A DNA stretch of 64,000 nucleotides from UBA5738 sp964470995 (GTDB taxonomy: Bacteria; Patescibacteriota; Minisyncoccia; Minisyncoccales; UBA5738), in assembly GCA_964470995.1 (NCBI GenBank), contig CAYYEP010000002.1, positions 1 to 64,000 on the forward strand. The letters run 5' to 3'. Of the stretch, positions 16,728 to 24,555 are shown in pieces (position 1 is the first letter of the stretch; every line of letters begins with the position of its first letter). The notes beneath the pieces are model-generated. The model was given only the letters and a program-made list of their open reading frames with translations. It searched no databases and was not told the origin of the DNA. The translations under genes were made by a program, and so were the position numbers.

Positions 16728-16888
16728 TATAAACTACCCGGGACAGAGCTCCGAGGTATTTATTCCGCTCCGCTAACGCTACGAGTTAGGAAAAGTAAGT
16801 TTTTAGCCTCCGCTCCGCTCCGCTACGCTATGGACAGCCATTCATCCCCGCGGCAATACCGGCGGAGTAGTCCGGCAGATAAATAAAT
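16728..16888 (+). repeat. Dispersed intergenic repeat, long form, copy 3
   Basis: About 161 bp, from TATAAACTACCCGGGACAG to CCGGCAGATAAATAAAT. It contains a small local duplication (CCGCTCCGCTCCGCTACGCT) relative to the other copies, so internal slippage has occurred. It directly abuts the stop of the DUF5652 gene. Confidence 0.8.
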
Positions 16889-17146
16889 TTAGCTGGCCGC
16901 GCCGTTCGATTTCTTCTGCGAAAAAACGTAAATATAAAGGATTTCCAAAATACCCACCGTATTAACCAGCATCAACGCGGTAAACCAATACAGTTGGTTA
17001 TTGCGCGCCGCTTTCCAAAGGGCGGTTCCCTTCCATCCCAACGACCAGGCTACAATCAAAATAAATAGCCAGATACTAATGTTCGGCGCCGGATTGCCAC
17101 TCGTAAAAAACCAGCTCACAAATTGGGGAAACGTATTTATATCCAT
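16889..17146 (-). CDS. DUF5652 family membrane protein
   Basis: 85-aa protein with two membrane helices (about 22-38 and 56-76). WSLGWKGTALWKAARNNQLYWFTALMLVNTVGILEILYIYVF as a pattern (WKGxALWKAAR, then YWF and NTxGILEIxY) is characteristic of DUF5652, common in Patescibacteria. The ATG at 17146 (MDINTF) is chosen because the upstream extension is basic and unlike the family. The last codons touch repeat copy 3. Function unknown. Confidence 0.8.
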   Translation of the reverse strand: MDINTFPQFVSWFFTSGNPAPNISIWLFILIVAWSLGWKGTALWKAARNNQLYWFTALMLVNTVGILEILYIYVFSQKKSNGAAS

Positions 17147-17252
17147 CTTTTTTATCGGGCTTGCCCTAGCAAGACGCTTCCTCCCGCGCGCCAAAAATGA
17201 CAAGCTCGTTGTTTTATAAAATTATCCAACTGCCGGAATAACTTGGAATAAC

Positions 17253-17837
17253 TTATTTCTTATCCTCTTTTTTCTTTACCGCGAAACGCCTTATCGTTTT
17301 CACCTCCCGGTTGGGAATTATGTATATCGAACCATCGTTTCCCTGCAAAATTATGCGCCGAAAAGTAATCGCCAAAACCTTGCCCTTGTTGTCCCCGATC
17401 TTTATCTTATCGCCAATATTCACCTCCCCCTCTATGATAATGAATAACCCGGCCAAAAAATCGGTAACAACATCCTTGGCCGCCATGCTTAACGCCAACC
17501 CCGCCAAACCCAATCCGGCAAGGATCGGCGCCACATTAACGCCAAATTCCGGCAAAATCATCAGCACCGCCGCCACAAAGATCACGAAAGAAAATGCGTC
17601 TTTCAACGCCTTCACTACGGTCTCAATACGTCGCTGCTGCGCTTGGGTGATTATATTCTTATACTTTGGCCGGGGTATATTGTCAATAATCGACGGCACC
17701 ATTCTTCTTTTGGCCAAAAAAAAGCGAACCAGCAAGTTAACTAACACCGCCCCTAAAATTATCGCTAAAACCCGCGGCCCATGCTGGGAAAACCAAGGAG
17801 CGATTTTAATGATGATATCGGTAATATACTGTATCAT
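17253..17837 (-). CDS. Short MscS-type mechanosensitive channel
   Basis: 194-aa protein with helices at about 20-38, 80-98 and 106-128 and the MscS pore helix pattern LAGLGLAGLALSMAAKDVVTDFLAG, followed by the beta-domain (GEVNIGDKIKIGDNKGKVLAITFRRIILQGNDGSIYIIPNREV). It releases solutes during hypo-osmotic shock. The C-terminal alpha/beta domain of full MscS is missing (ends RFAVKKKEDKK), giving a minimal channel; such short forms exist in the family. A TATAAT promoter lies just upstream. Confidence 0.88.
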   Translation of the reverse strand: MIQYITDIIIKIAPWFSQHGPRVLAIILGAVLVNLLVRFFLAKRRMVPSIIDNIPRPKYKNIITQAQQRRIETVVKALKDAFSFVIFVAAVLMILPEFGVNVAPILAGLGLAGLALSMAAKDVVTDFLAGLFIIIEGEVNIGDKIKIGDNKGKVLAITFRRIILQGNDGSIYIIPNREVKTIRRFAVKKKEDKK

Positions 17838-17857
17838 GACGCCATTATCTTAACTGT

Positions 17858-17863
17858 ATTATA
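17858..17863 (-). promoter_or_regulatory. -10 box of the mscS-like gene
   Basis: A perfect TATAAT on the minus strand 21 bases before the ATG, with TTCAAA as a possible -35 at 18-base spacing. The leader would be only about 14 bases. Confidence 0.55.
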
Positions 17864-17879
17864 GCACAACGCTCAATGC

Positions 17880-18271
17880 GATTTGAACCCCGCATTTAAA
17901 AAACAGGGGCGGTAACCCGGCAGCCGGTTCCGTCCCATTCGCCAAAATAATGCGCGATACGTTATAGAAATCCCTTGCAAATCGCGGCCTAACTGGATGT
18001 CAACGCAGGAATTAAACGCCGGCCCGCCGCCGCGCCGGACAATCTGCCCCGGCGGCATGTGACCCTCGTTTTGCAAATCATCGAAGTTGTCCTCTCGCTT
18101 TAATCCGAACTGTAGAATCGCACCCGGCGGGTTTCAATTCAACGCAAGAACGTACCTTGGCCTCTTCACATTACCCTCCGGCAAACGTACCGCGGCATAC
18201 CCGGAATCCCGGCGGCATCGAATCCGCCTGGTAATCCGGTACCGTTTAATTAACACGCGCCTCTCGGAGCG
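17880..18271. other. 390-bp GC-rich gap without a supported gene
   Basis: The stretch is GC-rich like coding DNA, yet only short frames without ribosome sites exist on either strand (17873-18076 minus, 18087-18278 plus). Related word pairs recur, such as GTAACCCGGCAGCCGGT/GTAATCCGGTACCGT and GCCGGCCCG/CCCGGCGGG, suggesting a decayed gene or degenerate repeats. GGGGTTCAAATCG at its left end resembles a tRNA T-arm but no acceptor or anticodon arm accompanies it. Confidence 0.4.
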
Positions 18272-18841
18272 TCAATAATTTTGCCGCAATTCCCGCCTCC
18301 GGACGGCAAAATCAGGCAGAATCTGCGCCACCAGCTTCCAGAATTTTGGCGAATGGTTAAGTTCAGCCAAATGGCACAGCTCGTGCACGATAATATAATC
18401 CGCCAAATGCGCCGGCAGCAGTGCAATCCGGTAGTTAAAATTAAGATTTCCCTTGCGCGAACAACTTCCCCAGCGCGTACGTTGGTCCCGTATCGCCACC
18501 CGATCGAATTTCAAATTATAAACGGAATTAAAAAAATCCAGGCGCCGCCGGACCAGAACTCGCGCGGTTTCCGCCAGCCGCGCGTAATCCAATCTATCGC
18601 CCTCCGCCAGCAAAGTTCGCCGCCGATCTATCCTTTCCAGAACTTTCTTCAGCCATCCGGATTTTTTTATCAAAAAATTCTCCGCCTCCCGCTCGCTGAC
18701 AAAACTCGGCTTTGCCACCGTCACCGCACCGCCGGATTTAACGGTAATACGCAAATTTCGCCGCCGCCCGCCGCTTTTTAAAACGTAAACAATCTTTTGG
18801 CCGCACAGCTCAATCTCCTTATTTTTTATCTTTTCGGCCAT
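18272..18841 (-). CDS. YgjP-like metallopeptidase (DUF45/M48-type)
   Basis: 189-aa protein of the YgjP family, with the N-terminal RRRNLRITVKSGGAVTVAKP, then TRWGSCSRKGNLNFNYRIALLP (WGSCS is the hallmark) and the zinc motif IIVHELCHLAELNHSPKFW (HExxH plus downstream His). A soluble putative protease; YgjP relatives sit with restriction systems in some genomes, but nothing here shows that. Ends 18272 in a GC-rich non-coding stretch. The ATG at 18841 fits. Confidence 0.9.
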   Translation of the reverse strand: MAEKIKNKEIELCGQKIVYVLKSGGRRRNLRITVKSGGAVTVAKPSFVSEREAENFLIKKSGWLKKVLERIDRRRTLLAEGDRLDYARLAETARVLVRRRLDFFNSVYNLKFDRVAIRDQRTRWGSCSRKGNLNFNYRIALLPAHLADYIIVHELCHLAELNHSPKFWKLVAQILPDFAVRRRELRQNY

Positions 18842-18910
18842 CGAATTTATATTTTTTTCAGGAGTATCGCCGCGGCGGGGTACGCCGCTCCAAAAAACGG
18901 GCGGTTTCCG

Positions 18911-19240
18911 CTATCTATTGTCGCCGCTTCCGTGCAATACTCCGCGGTCTTTGCGCGATCTGATTTTTTCGATGTTTTCACGCGCAATCGCGTCCAAATC
19001 CAAACCAATCTCCGTCGCCAGATTGGCAATATACCAAAGCACATCGCCCAGTTCTTTGGAAATTTCTTTGATCTCCTCCTCGGTAATCTCCATCCTGCCA
19101 TCCCGCACCACCCGTTTTATCTTTTCGGCCACCTCTCCGGCCTCGCCGCACAACCCCAATGCCGGATACGCGAAATTCTTTCCCGCGCCGCTGTAAATCG
19201 CGGTTCGCCGGGCCGATTTTTGGTATTCGGTAAAATCCAT
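18911..19240 (-). CDS. MazG-like nucleotide pyrophosphohydrolase
   Basis: 109-aa all-alpha NTP pyrophosphohydrolase with GLCGEAGEVAEKIKR (the ExxE half-motif) and ELGDVLWYIANLATEIG (ExxD half-motif) giving the magnesium site. It removes aberrant or excess nucleoside triphosphates. The start is placed at MDFTEYQ (19240), since the longer reading overlaps spoIIM. It follows spoIIM by 13 bases and likely shares its mRNA, although no functional link is known. Confidence 0.9.
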   Translation of the reverse strand: MDFTEYQKSARRTAIYSGAGKNFAYPALGLCGEAGEVAEKIKRVVRDGRMEITEEEIKEISKELGDVLWYIANLATEIGLDLDAIARENIEKIRSRKDRGVLHGSGDNR

Positions 19241-19253
19241 ATTTTTAAAAAAA

Positions 19254-19874
19254 TTATTTAACAAAATTAACCGTCACAAACGCCTCGATAAGCGCCGCCA
19301 GCACAAACAAAGGCAGGGCTACCGCAATAAAGGATTCCCAAGCCCGCCAAAACTCGCCTTTGAAACTCAACCCCTTGCCCCGACCGATAACCTTTTTAGT
19401 TGCCACCCAGCAAACGCGCAACCCCAGTCCGGCCGTAAAAAAGAATGCGGGCAATTCCACTATGCCGTGCGGCATCAATGAAATAAAGATATCGGATACG
19501 CCCGAACCGGCATCCTGCATCACTGCCACCACTATTCCGGCCAATGCCGCGTTTGAAACCACCCCCCAGAACGGCGAAAAAATAAACGGTATCGCTCCGG
19601 TTATCAGAATCAAAAATCCCGCCAGCGCGTTATTATTGAGAATCGCCCAGAAAAGCTCCAGATTCGTCATTTCTCCCAAAAAACCTTTTTCTTCGAACAC
19701 CCGGCCGATCTCATCAAAAACTTTCTTTGCCGCCGCAATATCCTGTACCGACGCCGCATAATAAAGCACCGCCACCGCCAAAAACGCCGCCATACAAAAC
19801 GCCGCCGGCCGCATTATCTTGGTTTTAAAATATTCCCCCTCCCTGATATATGCCTTTTTGATCGCTTCCATCAT
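19254..19874 (-). CDS. SpoIIM/DUF95 family membrane protein
   Basis: 206-aa integral membrane protein with about five helices. NNNALAGFLILITGAIPFIFSPFWGVVSNAALAG and MPHGIVELPAFFFTAGLGLR match the stage II sporulation M (DUF95) family; NN-x-ALAG and PHGIxELPA are diagnostic. Non-sporulating bacteria and archaea have such proteins with unknown, possibly transport, roles. A second in-frame ATG follows the first by one codon. It leads the mazG gene. Confidence 0.85.
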   Translation of the reverse strand: MMEAIKKAYIREGEYFKTKIMRPAAFCMAAFLAVAVLYYAASVQDIAAAKKVFDEIGRVFEEKGFLGEMTNLELFWAILNNNALAGFLILITGAIPFIFSPFWGVVSNAALAGIVVAVMQDAGSGVSDIFISLMPHGIVELPAFFFTAGLGLRVCWVATKKVIGRGKGLSFKGEFWRAWESFIAVALPLFVLAALIEAFVTVNFVK

Positions 19875-19991
19875 TGATAATGATTATTAACTACCAACAC
19901 AATTAAATCAAGCGCAATTTATCAAATATGTATTTTCCCATAAGTATTTCGCCTCCCGGGGTACAAACCATCTGACGGCAGTCGATAATTA

Positions 19992-21440
19992 TTACGAACT
20001 TATCCGCACCCGCGGCCTAAAGCCCGCGTTCAACACCGCCCGCCGCCAATCGGCGATTTTCATCAAAAAATTCAGCGAATCAACCTGCGAAATTTTTCCA
20101 ATTTTTACGCCCGCGGGCGGCACCAGCCACAACCCAATCCGCTCCACGTCAAAAGCCTGGCCGTCCAGATATATCTGGCCCCGCCCGGCCTGCAGATATT
20201 TAACCGCGTTAATCGCCTGATCCACCGCGTAGTTTACTGATTCGGGCGCGCCATGTTTCACGAAATATAATGTCCCGTCGCGGAACAAGTCCAGTTTATT
20301 GACCTTGAATTTCTGGTCAATCCCGGGAATCGCCTTGCGGCAATCCATATAGCCATCGCCTGCCCGCACCGCCACAAACGCCTCGGCATCGGCCTCCGGC
20401 TTGCTGCTGTCCTTCTCAATCGCAATCATATCCGCCTCGCGCCGCAAAAAATTAAGAAAGGAATGATTGTAACGATACCACTTGCCATCGATCAAACAAG
20501 TCCGGTTTTCCTCATCAAAAAAATCAATCACCGCCTTGAAATTTTTAGACCGTTCGCGCCCTTCCGGATCATAAACCCGCACTTTAATCTCGTTTAACTG
20601 CTCCACGGGATTCACATTTTGCAGATTCAAAAAATTCTGAAAGGCTTTTTTATCCAATTCCCCCCGATCGGATAAATTGCCGTAAGCCCCCTGCAGATAA
20701 AACGCGTACTGGCAGCCGTCGCTGGCAGTCAGCGTAATCCGCTCGTGACCTGGGCCGGTAAGTATTCGCACCAGTTGGGCGTCCAAATCCTTATTGCGCA
20801 ACACATCCCGTATCAGCGCCACCTTGGGCAAATCCATCCGCGACGGCTGTCCCAAAACATCCTCGATCCTTTTGACAAACGGCACCAGCTGGTCGGGAGC
20901 TATATCCAATGAAAACTGCACTGCCGTTCCAAAATTGGCCTCCGCGCCCCAAAGCGCCGGATCAATCGTGCCGGCGCGGATCATATCCAGCGATTCGCCG
21001 CTGTCAAACTCAATCCGGTTTCCCGCCTGATACGTCGATGCCACCCGGTTGCAGCGCGATTTGTAGAATTTTGAATTTTTGACTTTCACCCGATCACTGG
21101 CGATGCGCTCGGCCATATTGATGCCAAAATCCGGGTCGCAATAGTTCTTTATCGCCATATAGGTTTTACCCAGCGCCACGGCATAGCAAAACGAGTCGCT
21201 ATAAACAAAAAAAGCCGCGCAATAAGTGATGTTCTTGGGCATCTCGATCCCGTCCAAAAAATCCCGGTAGGTTTTTGTCCACCAGATATCGCTTCCGTCA
21301 GGCTCGCTGGAAAACATAAATTCCAGCGTACAATCGCCGCTTTCTATCTTCTTGGCCATAATCAGCCCGCTCGCGCGCAATTTCTCGATCAGTTCAAATC
21401 GTTTTTCCGGAATTATCCGATACAGATTATATTTAGCCAT
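19992..21440 (-). CDS. DUF6119 (TIGR04141-like) sporadically distributed protein
   Basis: 482-aa soluble protein. It has an N-terminal alpha/beta segment (residues 1-60), CYAVALGKTYMAIKNYCDPDFGINMAERI (about 88-116), KFYKSRCNRVASTYQAGNRI, and DMIRAGTIDPALWGAEANFG (about 150-170). The order of FGxN, R-rich segment and G-x4-G-x2-A resembles DUF6119/TIGR04141 proteins, which occur patchily across unrelated bacteria and are often in mobile or defence neighbourhoods. Biochemical function is unknown. It is monocistronic, just downstream of the 65-aa winged-helix-like gene. Confidence 0.65.
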   Translation of the reverse strand: MAKYNLYRIIPEKRFELIEKLRASGLIMAKKIESGDCTLEFMFSSEPDGSDIWWTKTYRDFLDGIEMPKNITYCAAFFVYSDSFCYAVALGKTYMAIKNYCDPDFGINMAERIASDRVKVKNSKFYKSRCNRVASTYQAGNRIEFDSGESLDMIRAGTIDPALWGAEANFGTAVQFSLDIAPDQLVPFVKRIEDVLGQPSRMDLPKVALIRDVLRNKDLDAQLVRILTGPGHERITLTASDGCQYAFYLQGAYGNLSDRGELDKKAFQNFLNLQNVNPVEQLNEIKVRVYDPEGRERSKNFKAVIDFFDEENRTCLIDGKWYRYNHSFLNFLRREADMIAIEKDSSKPEADAEAFVAVRAGDGYMDCRKAIPGIDQKFKVNKLDLFRDGTLYFVKHGAPESVNYAVDQAINAVKYLQAGRGQIYLDGQAFDVERIGLWLVPPAGVKIGKISQVDSLNFLMKIADWRRAVLNAGFRPRVRISS

Positions 21441-21625
21441 AACTTTTTTTCATTTTGAAGTCGTTCCTCGATAAACTTGCATTATATCCTATTTTTTACT
21501 CCGGTTAGCGGCCGCAAAATCGACCCTTGCCAAAATTAAGCAATATCCCGATTTTCACATTATAAAAACAAAAGAACCTCCTTGCCCCGCTGTTATTTTA
21601 AAGAATTTTTTTATTTCTGGCAAAA

Positions 21626-21649
21626 CAAAAAGCGGATACGATGATCCGC
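21626..21649 (-). terminator. Terminator of the 65-aa gene
   Basis: On the minus strand GCGGAT and ATCCGC pair (21632-21637 with 21644-21649) around a 6-base loop and are followed by TTTTTG. Confidence 0.75.
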
Positions 21650-21683
21650 GCAAAAGCCGCAAATTCACGGCCATTTCTTCGGC

Positions 21684-21881
21684 TTAAAAAGAACAACCGA
21701 CCAGTCCCAGCCTGGTGTATTCTTCACGCAGGCCCAAAACCGCCTCAATTGGTAAATAACAGACCCGAGCCGCTTCGCCCGCAGTCAAATCCGGCCTCCA
21801 ACGCATCGCAACTGCAATCCTGGCCAGATTTGCCCTATTTCTGTCCAAAAAATCCAACACTTCTTCAATCCCGTCATTCAT
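21684..21881 (-). CDS. Small winged-helix-like protein, 65 aa
   Basis: 65-residue acidic protein. The segment LTAGEAARVCYLPIEAVLGLREEYTRLGLVG resembles a helix-turn-helix followed by the start of a wing. An AGGAGG eight bases before the ATG and a hairpin terminator after the stop make it a strong gene call despite its size. It is adjacent to the DUF6119 gene, and could regulate it, but the terminator between them argues against co-transcription. Confidence 0.65.
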   Translation of the reverse strand: MNDGIEEVLDFLDRNRANLARIAVAMRWRPDLTAGEAARVCYLPIEAVLGLREEYTRLGLVGCSF

Positions 21882-21995
21882 CGACTTGGCCTCCTCTTGA
21901 TTCGCTTCATTAACTCAATATTAATTGATTATCGCCCGCCGCGGATTATTTTACAACCATAAAACTTATCCACAACCGCCCGCATAACCCAAAGC

Positions 21996-22030
21996 AAAAA
22001 AATTCCATAGGCAACACCTACGGAAATTTT
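21996..22030 (-). terminator. Hairpin with T tract, minus strand
   Basis: AATTTCCGTAGG and CCTATGGAATTTTTTT pair with one mismatch around TGTTG on the minus strand. It is 280 bases beyond the PsbP-like gene, so either the message is long or it ends another transcript. Confidence 0.55.
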
Positions 22031-22169
22031 AGCAACGTCTTCCCTAAAGTTGAAAAATCAAACACCGGCAAATTGAAGTATTGTATTTTTGGGATCCAAC
22101 TTCCGCATACTCGCGCGCGGCTAAACCCCTGCAAATAGCATCCGGAATTTAAATTCTACTATTGTTAAC

Positions 22170-22215
22170 GGGGCCGCACCCCCGCTTCGCTAAAGCTACG
22201 CCGGGGAACGGCCCC
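22170..22215. other. GC-rich two-tier hairpin
   Basis: GGGGCCG (22170-22176) pairs with CGGCCCC (22209-22215) and within it CCCCG (22180-22184) pairs with CGGGG (22202-22206). No gene is seen between 21882 and 22310; this is the main structure there. It may be the true terminator of the PsbP-like gene or a member of another GC-rich repeat class. Confidence 0.5.
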
Positions 22216-22310
22216 AAAATACAAAAAACGCACTTTCTTAAGTAAGCGATTGCCAATGGTTCGCTAACAAAAAATAAATCCGCCTGTTACCTCCGATACT
22301 CGGATCATTC

Positions 22311-22982
22311 TCACTCAAGAACATTTTTCAGCTTAAAGCTGTCCAAAACCCCGTAAAAATCTTCTGTATAGCCGCCCCATTTGGCCGCAGTGGTATTGAA
22401 ACTGACGGTATAATACTTGCCATCGCCCATAATCACCGCCATCAATACTTTGAAATCGACACCCTGCATCACCAAATCCGCCTCAACCGTCCTGGCCGGC
22501 ATCCCGTTAATCATTCTTTCCATAACTTGCCCAAAAACAATCGAAGGCGCAACCGATTCGGTTTGCGTCTTGATCAAATCCATTATCTGATCAATCGTTT
22601 GCCCGCTGGTATTATCGAAAGAAACCGCGAAATAACTTTTAAAATTAATCTTGTCGGCCGCGCTCCCGGATTCATGCGCCTCGTCTTGCTTTTGATACGA
22701 AACCAAAGTCGAAGGAATTGCCGTTTGTATCCATCCCTGCGGCGGAACGAACGTAAAATCATCGCCCACATAAGGATTCTCTCCCCCGCTCATATCCTTA
22801 ACCGTGTTTTCTTCCGGCACCCCGCCCCGCCCTTCATCGCCAAGCATTTTGCGATCGCCGTCAAAAACTAGCCCGGTATCGCTTTTGGAATTCTGATACC
22901 GGCCCAATAAATAAGCCCCCATCCCGACAACCGCGAACACAAAAAACGCAATCACCGCGATCACAATCTTTTTATTTTTCAT
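22311..22982 (-). CDS. Membrane-anchored PsbP-like protein
   Basis: 223-aa protein with an N-terminal helix (about 4-27), a disordered Gly/Glu/Asp linker (about 30-68) and a soluble domain with the pattern FTFVPPQGWIQTAIPSTLVSYQK, then FAVSFDNTSGQTIDQIMDLIK, ARTVEADLVMQGVDFKV and YYTVSFNTTAAKW. These blocks resemble PsbP-related extracytoplasmic proteins. It is likely anchored outside the membrane; role unknown. A short copy of the dispersed repeat lies just upstream. Confidence 0.6.
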   Translation of the reverse strand: MKNKKIVIAVIAFFVFAVVGMGAYLLGRYQNSKSDTGLVFDGDRKMLGDEGRGGVPEENTVKDMSGGENPYVGDDFTFVPPQGWIQTAIPSTLVSYQKQDEAHESGSAADKINFKSYFAVSFDNTSGQTIDQIMDLIKTQTESVAPSIVFGQVMERMINGMPARTVEADLVMQGVDFKVLMAVIMGDGKYYTVSFNTTAAKWGGYTEDFYGVLDSFKLKNVLE

Positions 22983-22987
22983 AATGA

Positions 22988-23039
22988 TTTATTTATCTGC
23001 CAAAATACCCCGCCAACTTTACTGGGATAGTTTATTTAC
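22988..23039 (-). repeat. Dispersed intergenic repeat, short form
   Basis: Read on the minus strand it begins AATAAACTATCCCAGT and ends GGTATTTTGGCAGATAAATA, i.e. the two ends of the long repeat with the middle absent. It sits immediately upstream of the PsbP-like start codon. The following 225 bases to 23264 hold no gene I can support. Confidence 0.65.
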
Positions 23040-23264
23040 AAACGCCGTAACTTCAACCCCTTGTCTCATTATACCCCCAATTCCTAAAATATTATCTAGT
23101 TTCCCGCGATTATCGAATTGTCATGGCCTCACCTCACCAAACTCGCAACTTAAACCAAGCCCCATATTCCGTTCGCGAACACTTTCCTAAGAACATAAAC
23201 ATTCTTATGATATTATTCGTAATACCACCCATATTGAATCCCGTGATTCGCTTCTAACGTTCCT

Positions 23265-24548
23265 TTAATTTTGATTATCAGCATCGGCAATCTCTGCAAA
23301 TTTAGCTGTCATTGTAGGATTCCCGCGCGTTAATTTTTTAATTGTCAAATCTTCCGCCTTATTATTGGCAAGACGCAGATTGTTCTCGGATGACAAAAGA
23401 GATTCTTTTGTTTTCTGGAGATGGTCTATGGTTTTATCTATTTCCTCAATAGCGGTTCTAAATTTATTGCTGGCTAACTCATAATTTCTCGCGAATCCTT
23501 CCTTAAATTTATTTATATTCTCCTCAAAATTGGTAATATCAATATTTTGATTCTTAACCAAGGCAAGCTCCGCTTTATATTTGAGGGCGTTCATGGCGGC
23601 ATTGCGAAGCAATGTTATAATCGGAATAAAAAATTGCGGACGAACTACATACATTTTGGGATATTTATACGAAACATCAATAATGCCATTATTGTATAAA
23701 TCATTTTCAGCCTCCAAAAGCGTAACCAAAACGGCATACTCGCATTTTTTCTCTGTGCGATCTTTATCAAGCTCTCGCAAAAAATCATCATTTTTGTGCT
23801 TTGTGGCAGTTTCATCGCCCTCGTTTTTCATTTCAAACATAATTGAAACGATTTCGTTGCCCAATCCATCGTTTTCGCGGAAAACATAATCGCCCTTGCT
23901 GCCGTTTTTTGCGTCATTGTCCTTTTCAAAGTATGCGTTCTGAAATCCCATGGCACGGCACTTGTTGAACTCAGCTTCGCAATGCTGTTCAAGCGTTTCC
24001 CCGATCATTTTCGTGGAAAGCTTCACTTTCATGTCTTTGCGAAGAGCGATCTCCTCATCTTTCATTTTGATAATGTCATCCTTGGCTTTGATCTGAGCAG
24101 AATATTTTTCGCTTAAAGATTTTTCAAGCAGCTGTTTTTCCGTTTCTTTGTTTTTCAGTTCGCCGATAAGTTTATCGCGCTCTTTCTCGACAGTGTCAAT
24201 CGCTTCGGTAACGGCCAGCTTTTTCTCGGTTGCGGCAATATTGATTTTTGATTTCATCTCGGCTATTTCGGAATCCTTCTTGGCCGAAAGAATGACAAGC
24301 TCGCGCTCTTTATCGGCTTTTAGTTCGGCGATTTCTCGGTCTTTTTTGGCAATATCCGCCTGTATTGAATTTTTTGCATTGGCTTCCGCCAGTTTAACGG
24401 CGCTCTCTTTTTCTTTCTCCGCGATTTCCAACCGCGCGCGCAATTCTTTTTCAAACTGATGGTCGCGAACCTGTTTAATTATATCCGCGAATCCCGCCTC
24501 ATCAACCTTAAAAGCTTTTTTACAATTCGGGCATATTATTTCATTCAT
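23265..24548 (-). CDS. DUF2130 protein, PD-(D/E)XK-like nuclease fold
   Basis: 427-aa protein starting with a zinc-finger-like CPNCKKAF (residues 5-12), then a long coiled coil (about 30-185, Glu/Lys-rich), then the DUF2130 domain: GETLEQHCEAEFNKCRAMGF, GSKGDYVFREND and VSIMFEMKNEGDETATKHKNDDF. The GD-x(n)-FEMK arrangement fits a PD-(D/E)XK nuclease active site as in RmuC-like folds. It starts seven bases after the ATPase gene, so the two are surely co-transcribed. The region is AT-rich relative to its neighbours, suggesting acquisition. Activity is not demonstrated for the family. Confidence 0.8.
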   Translation of the reverse strand: MNEIICPNCKKAFKVDEAGFADIIKQVRDHQFEKELRARLEIAEKEKESAVKLAEANAKNSIQADIAKKDREIAELKADKERELVILSAKKDSEIAEMKSKINIAATEKKLAVTEAIDTVEKERDKLIGELKNKETEKQLLEKSLSEKYSAQIKAKDDIIKMKDEEIALRKDMKVKLSTKMIGETLEQHCEAEFNKCRAMGFQNAYFEKDNDAKNGSKGDYVFRENDGLGNEIVSIMFEMKNEGDETATKHKNDDFLRELDKDRTEKKCEYAVLVTLLEAENDLYNNGIIDVSYKYPKMYVVRPQFFIPIITLLRNAAMNALKYKAELALVKNQNIDITNFEENINKFKEGFARNYELASNKFRTAIEEIDKTIDHLQKTKESLLSSENNLRLANNKAEDLTIKKLTRGNPTMTAKFAEIADADNQN

Positions 24549-24555
24549 ATAGTTT

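Noticed and set aside
17870..17900. GGTTCAAATC-like T-arm on the minus strand
   Set aside because: The flanking bases do not form the 5-bp T-stem, and no acceptor, D or anticodon arm is found.
18087..18278. Plus-strand 63-aa frame in the GC-rich gap
   Set aside because: No ribosome site, no family pattern, runs into the end of the converging YgjP gene.
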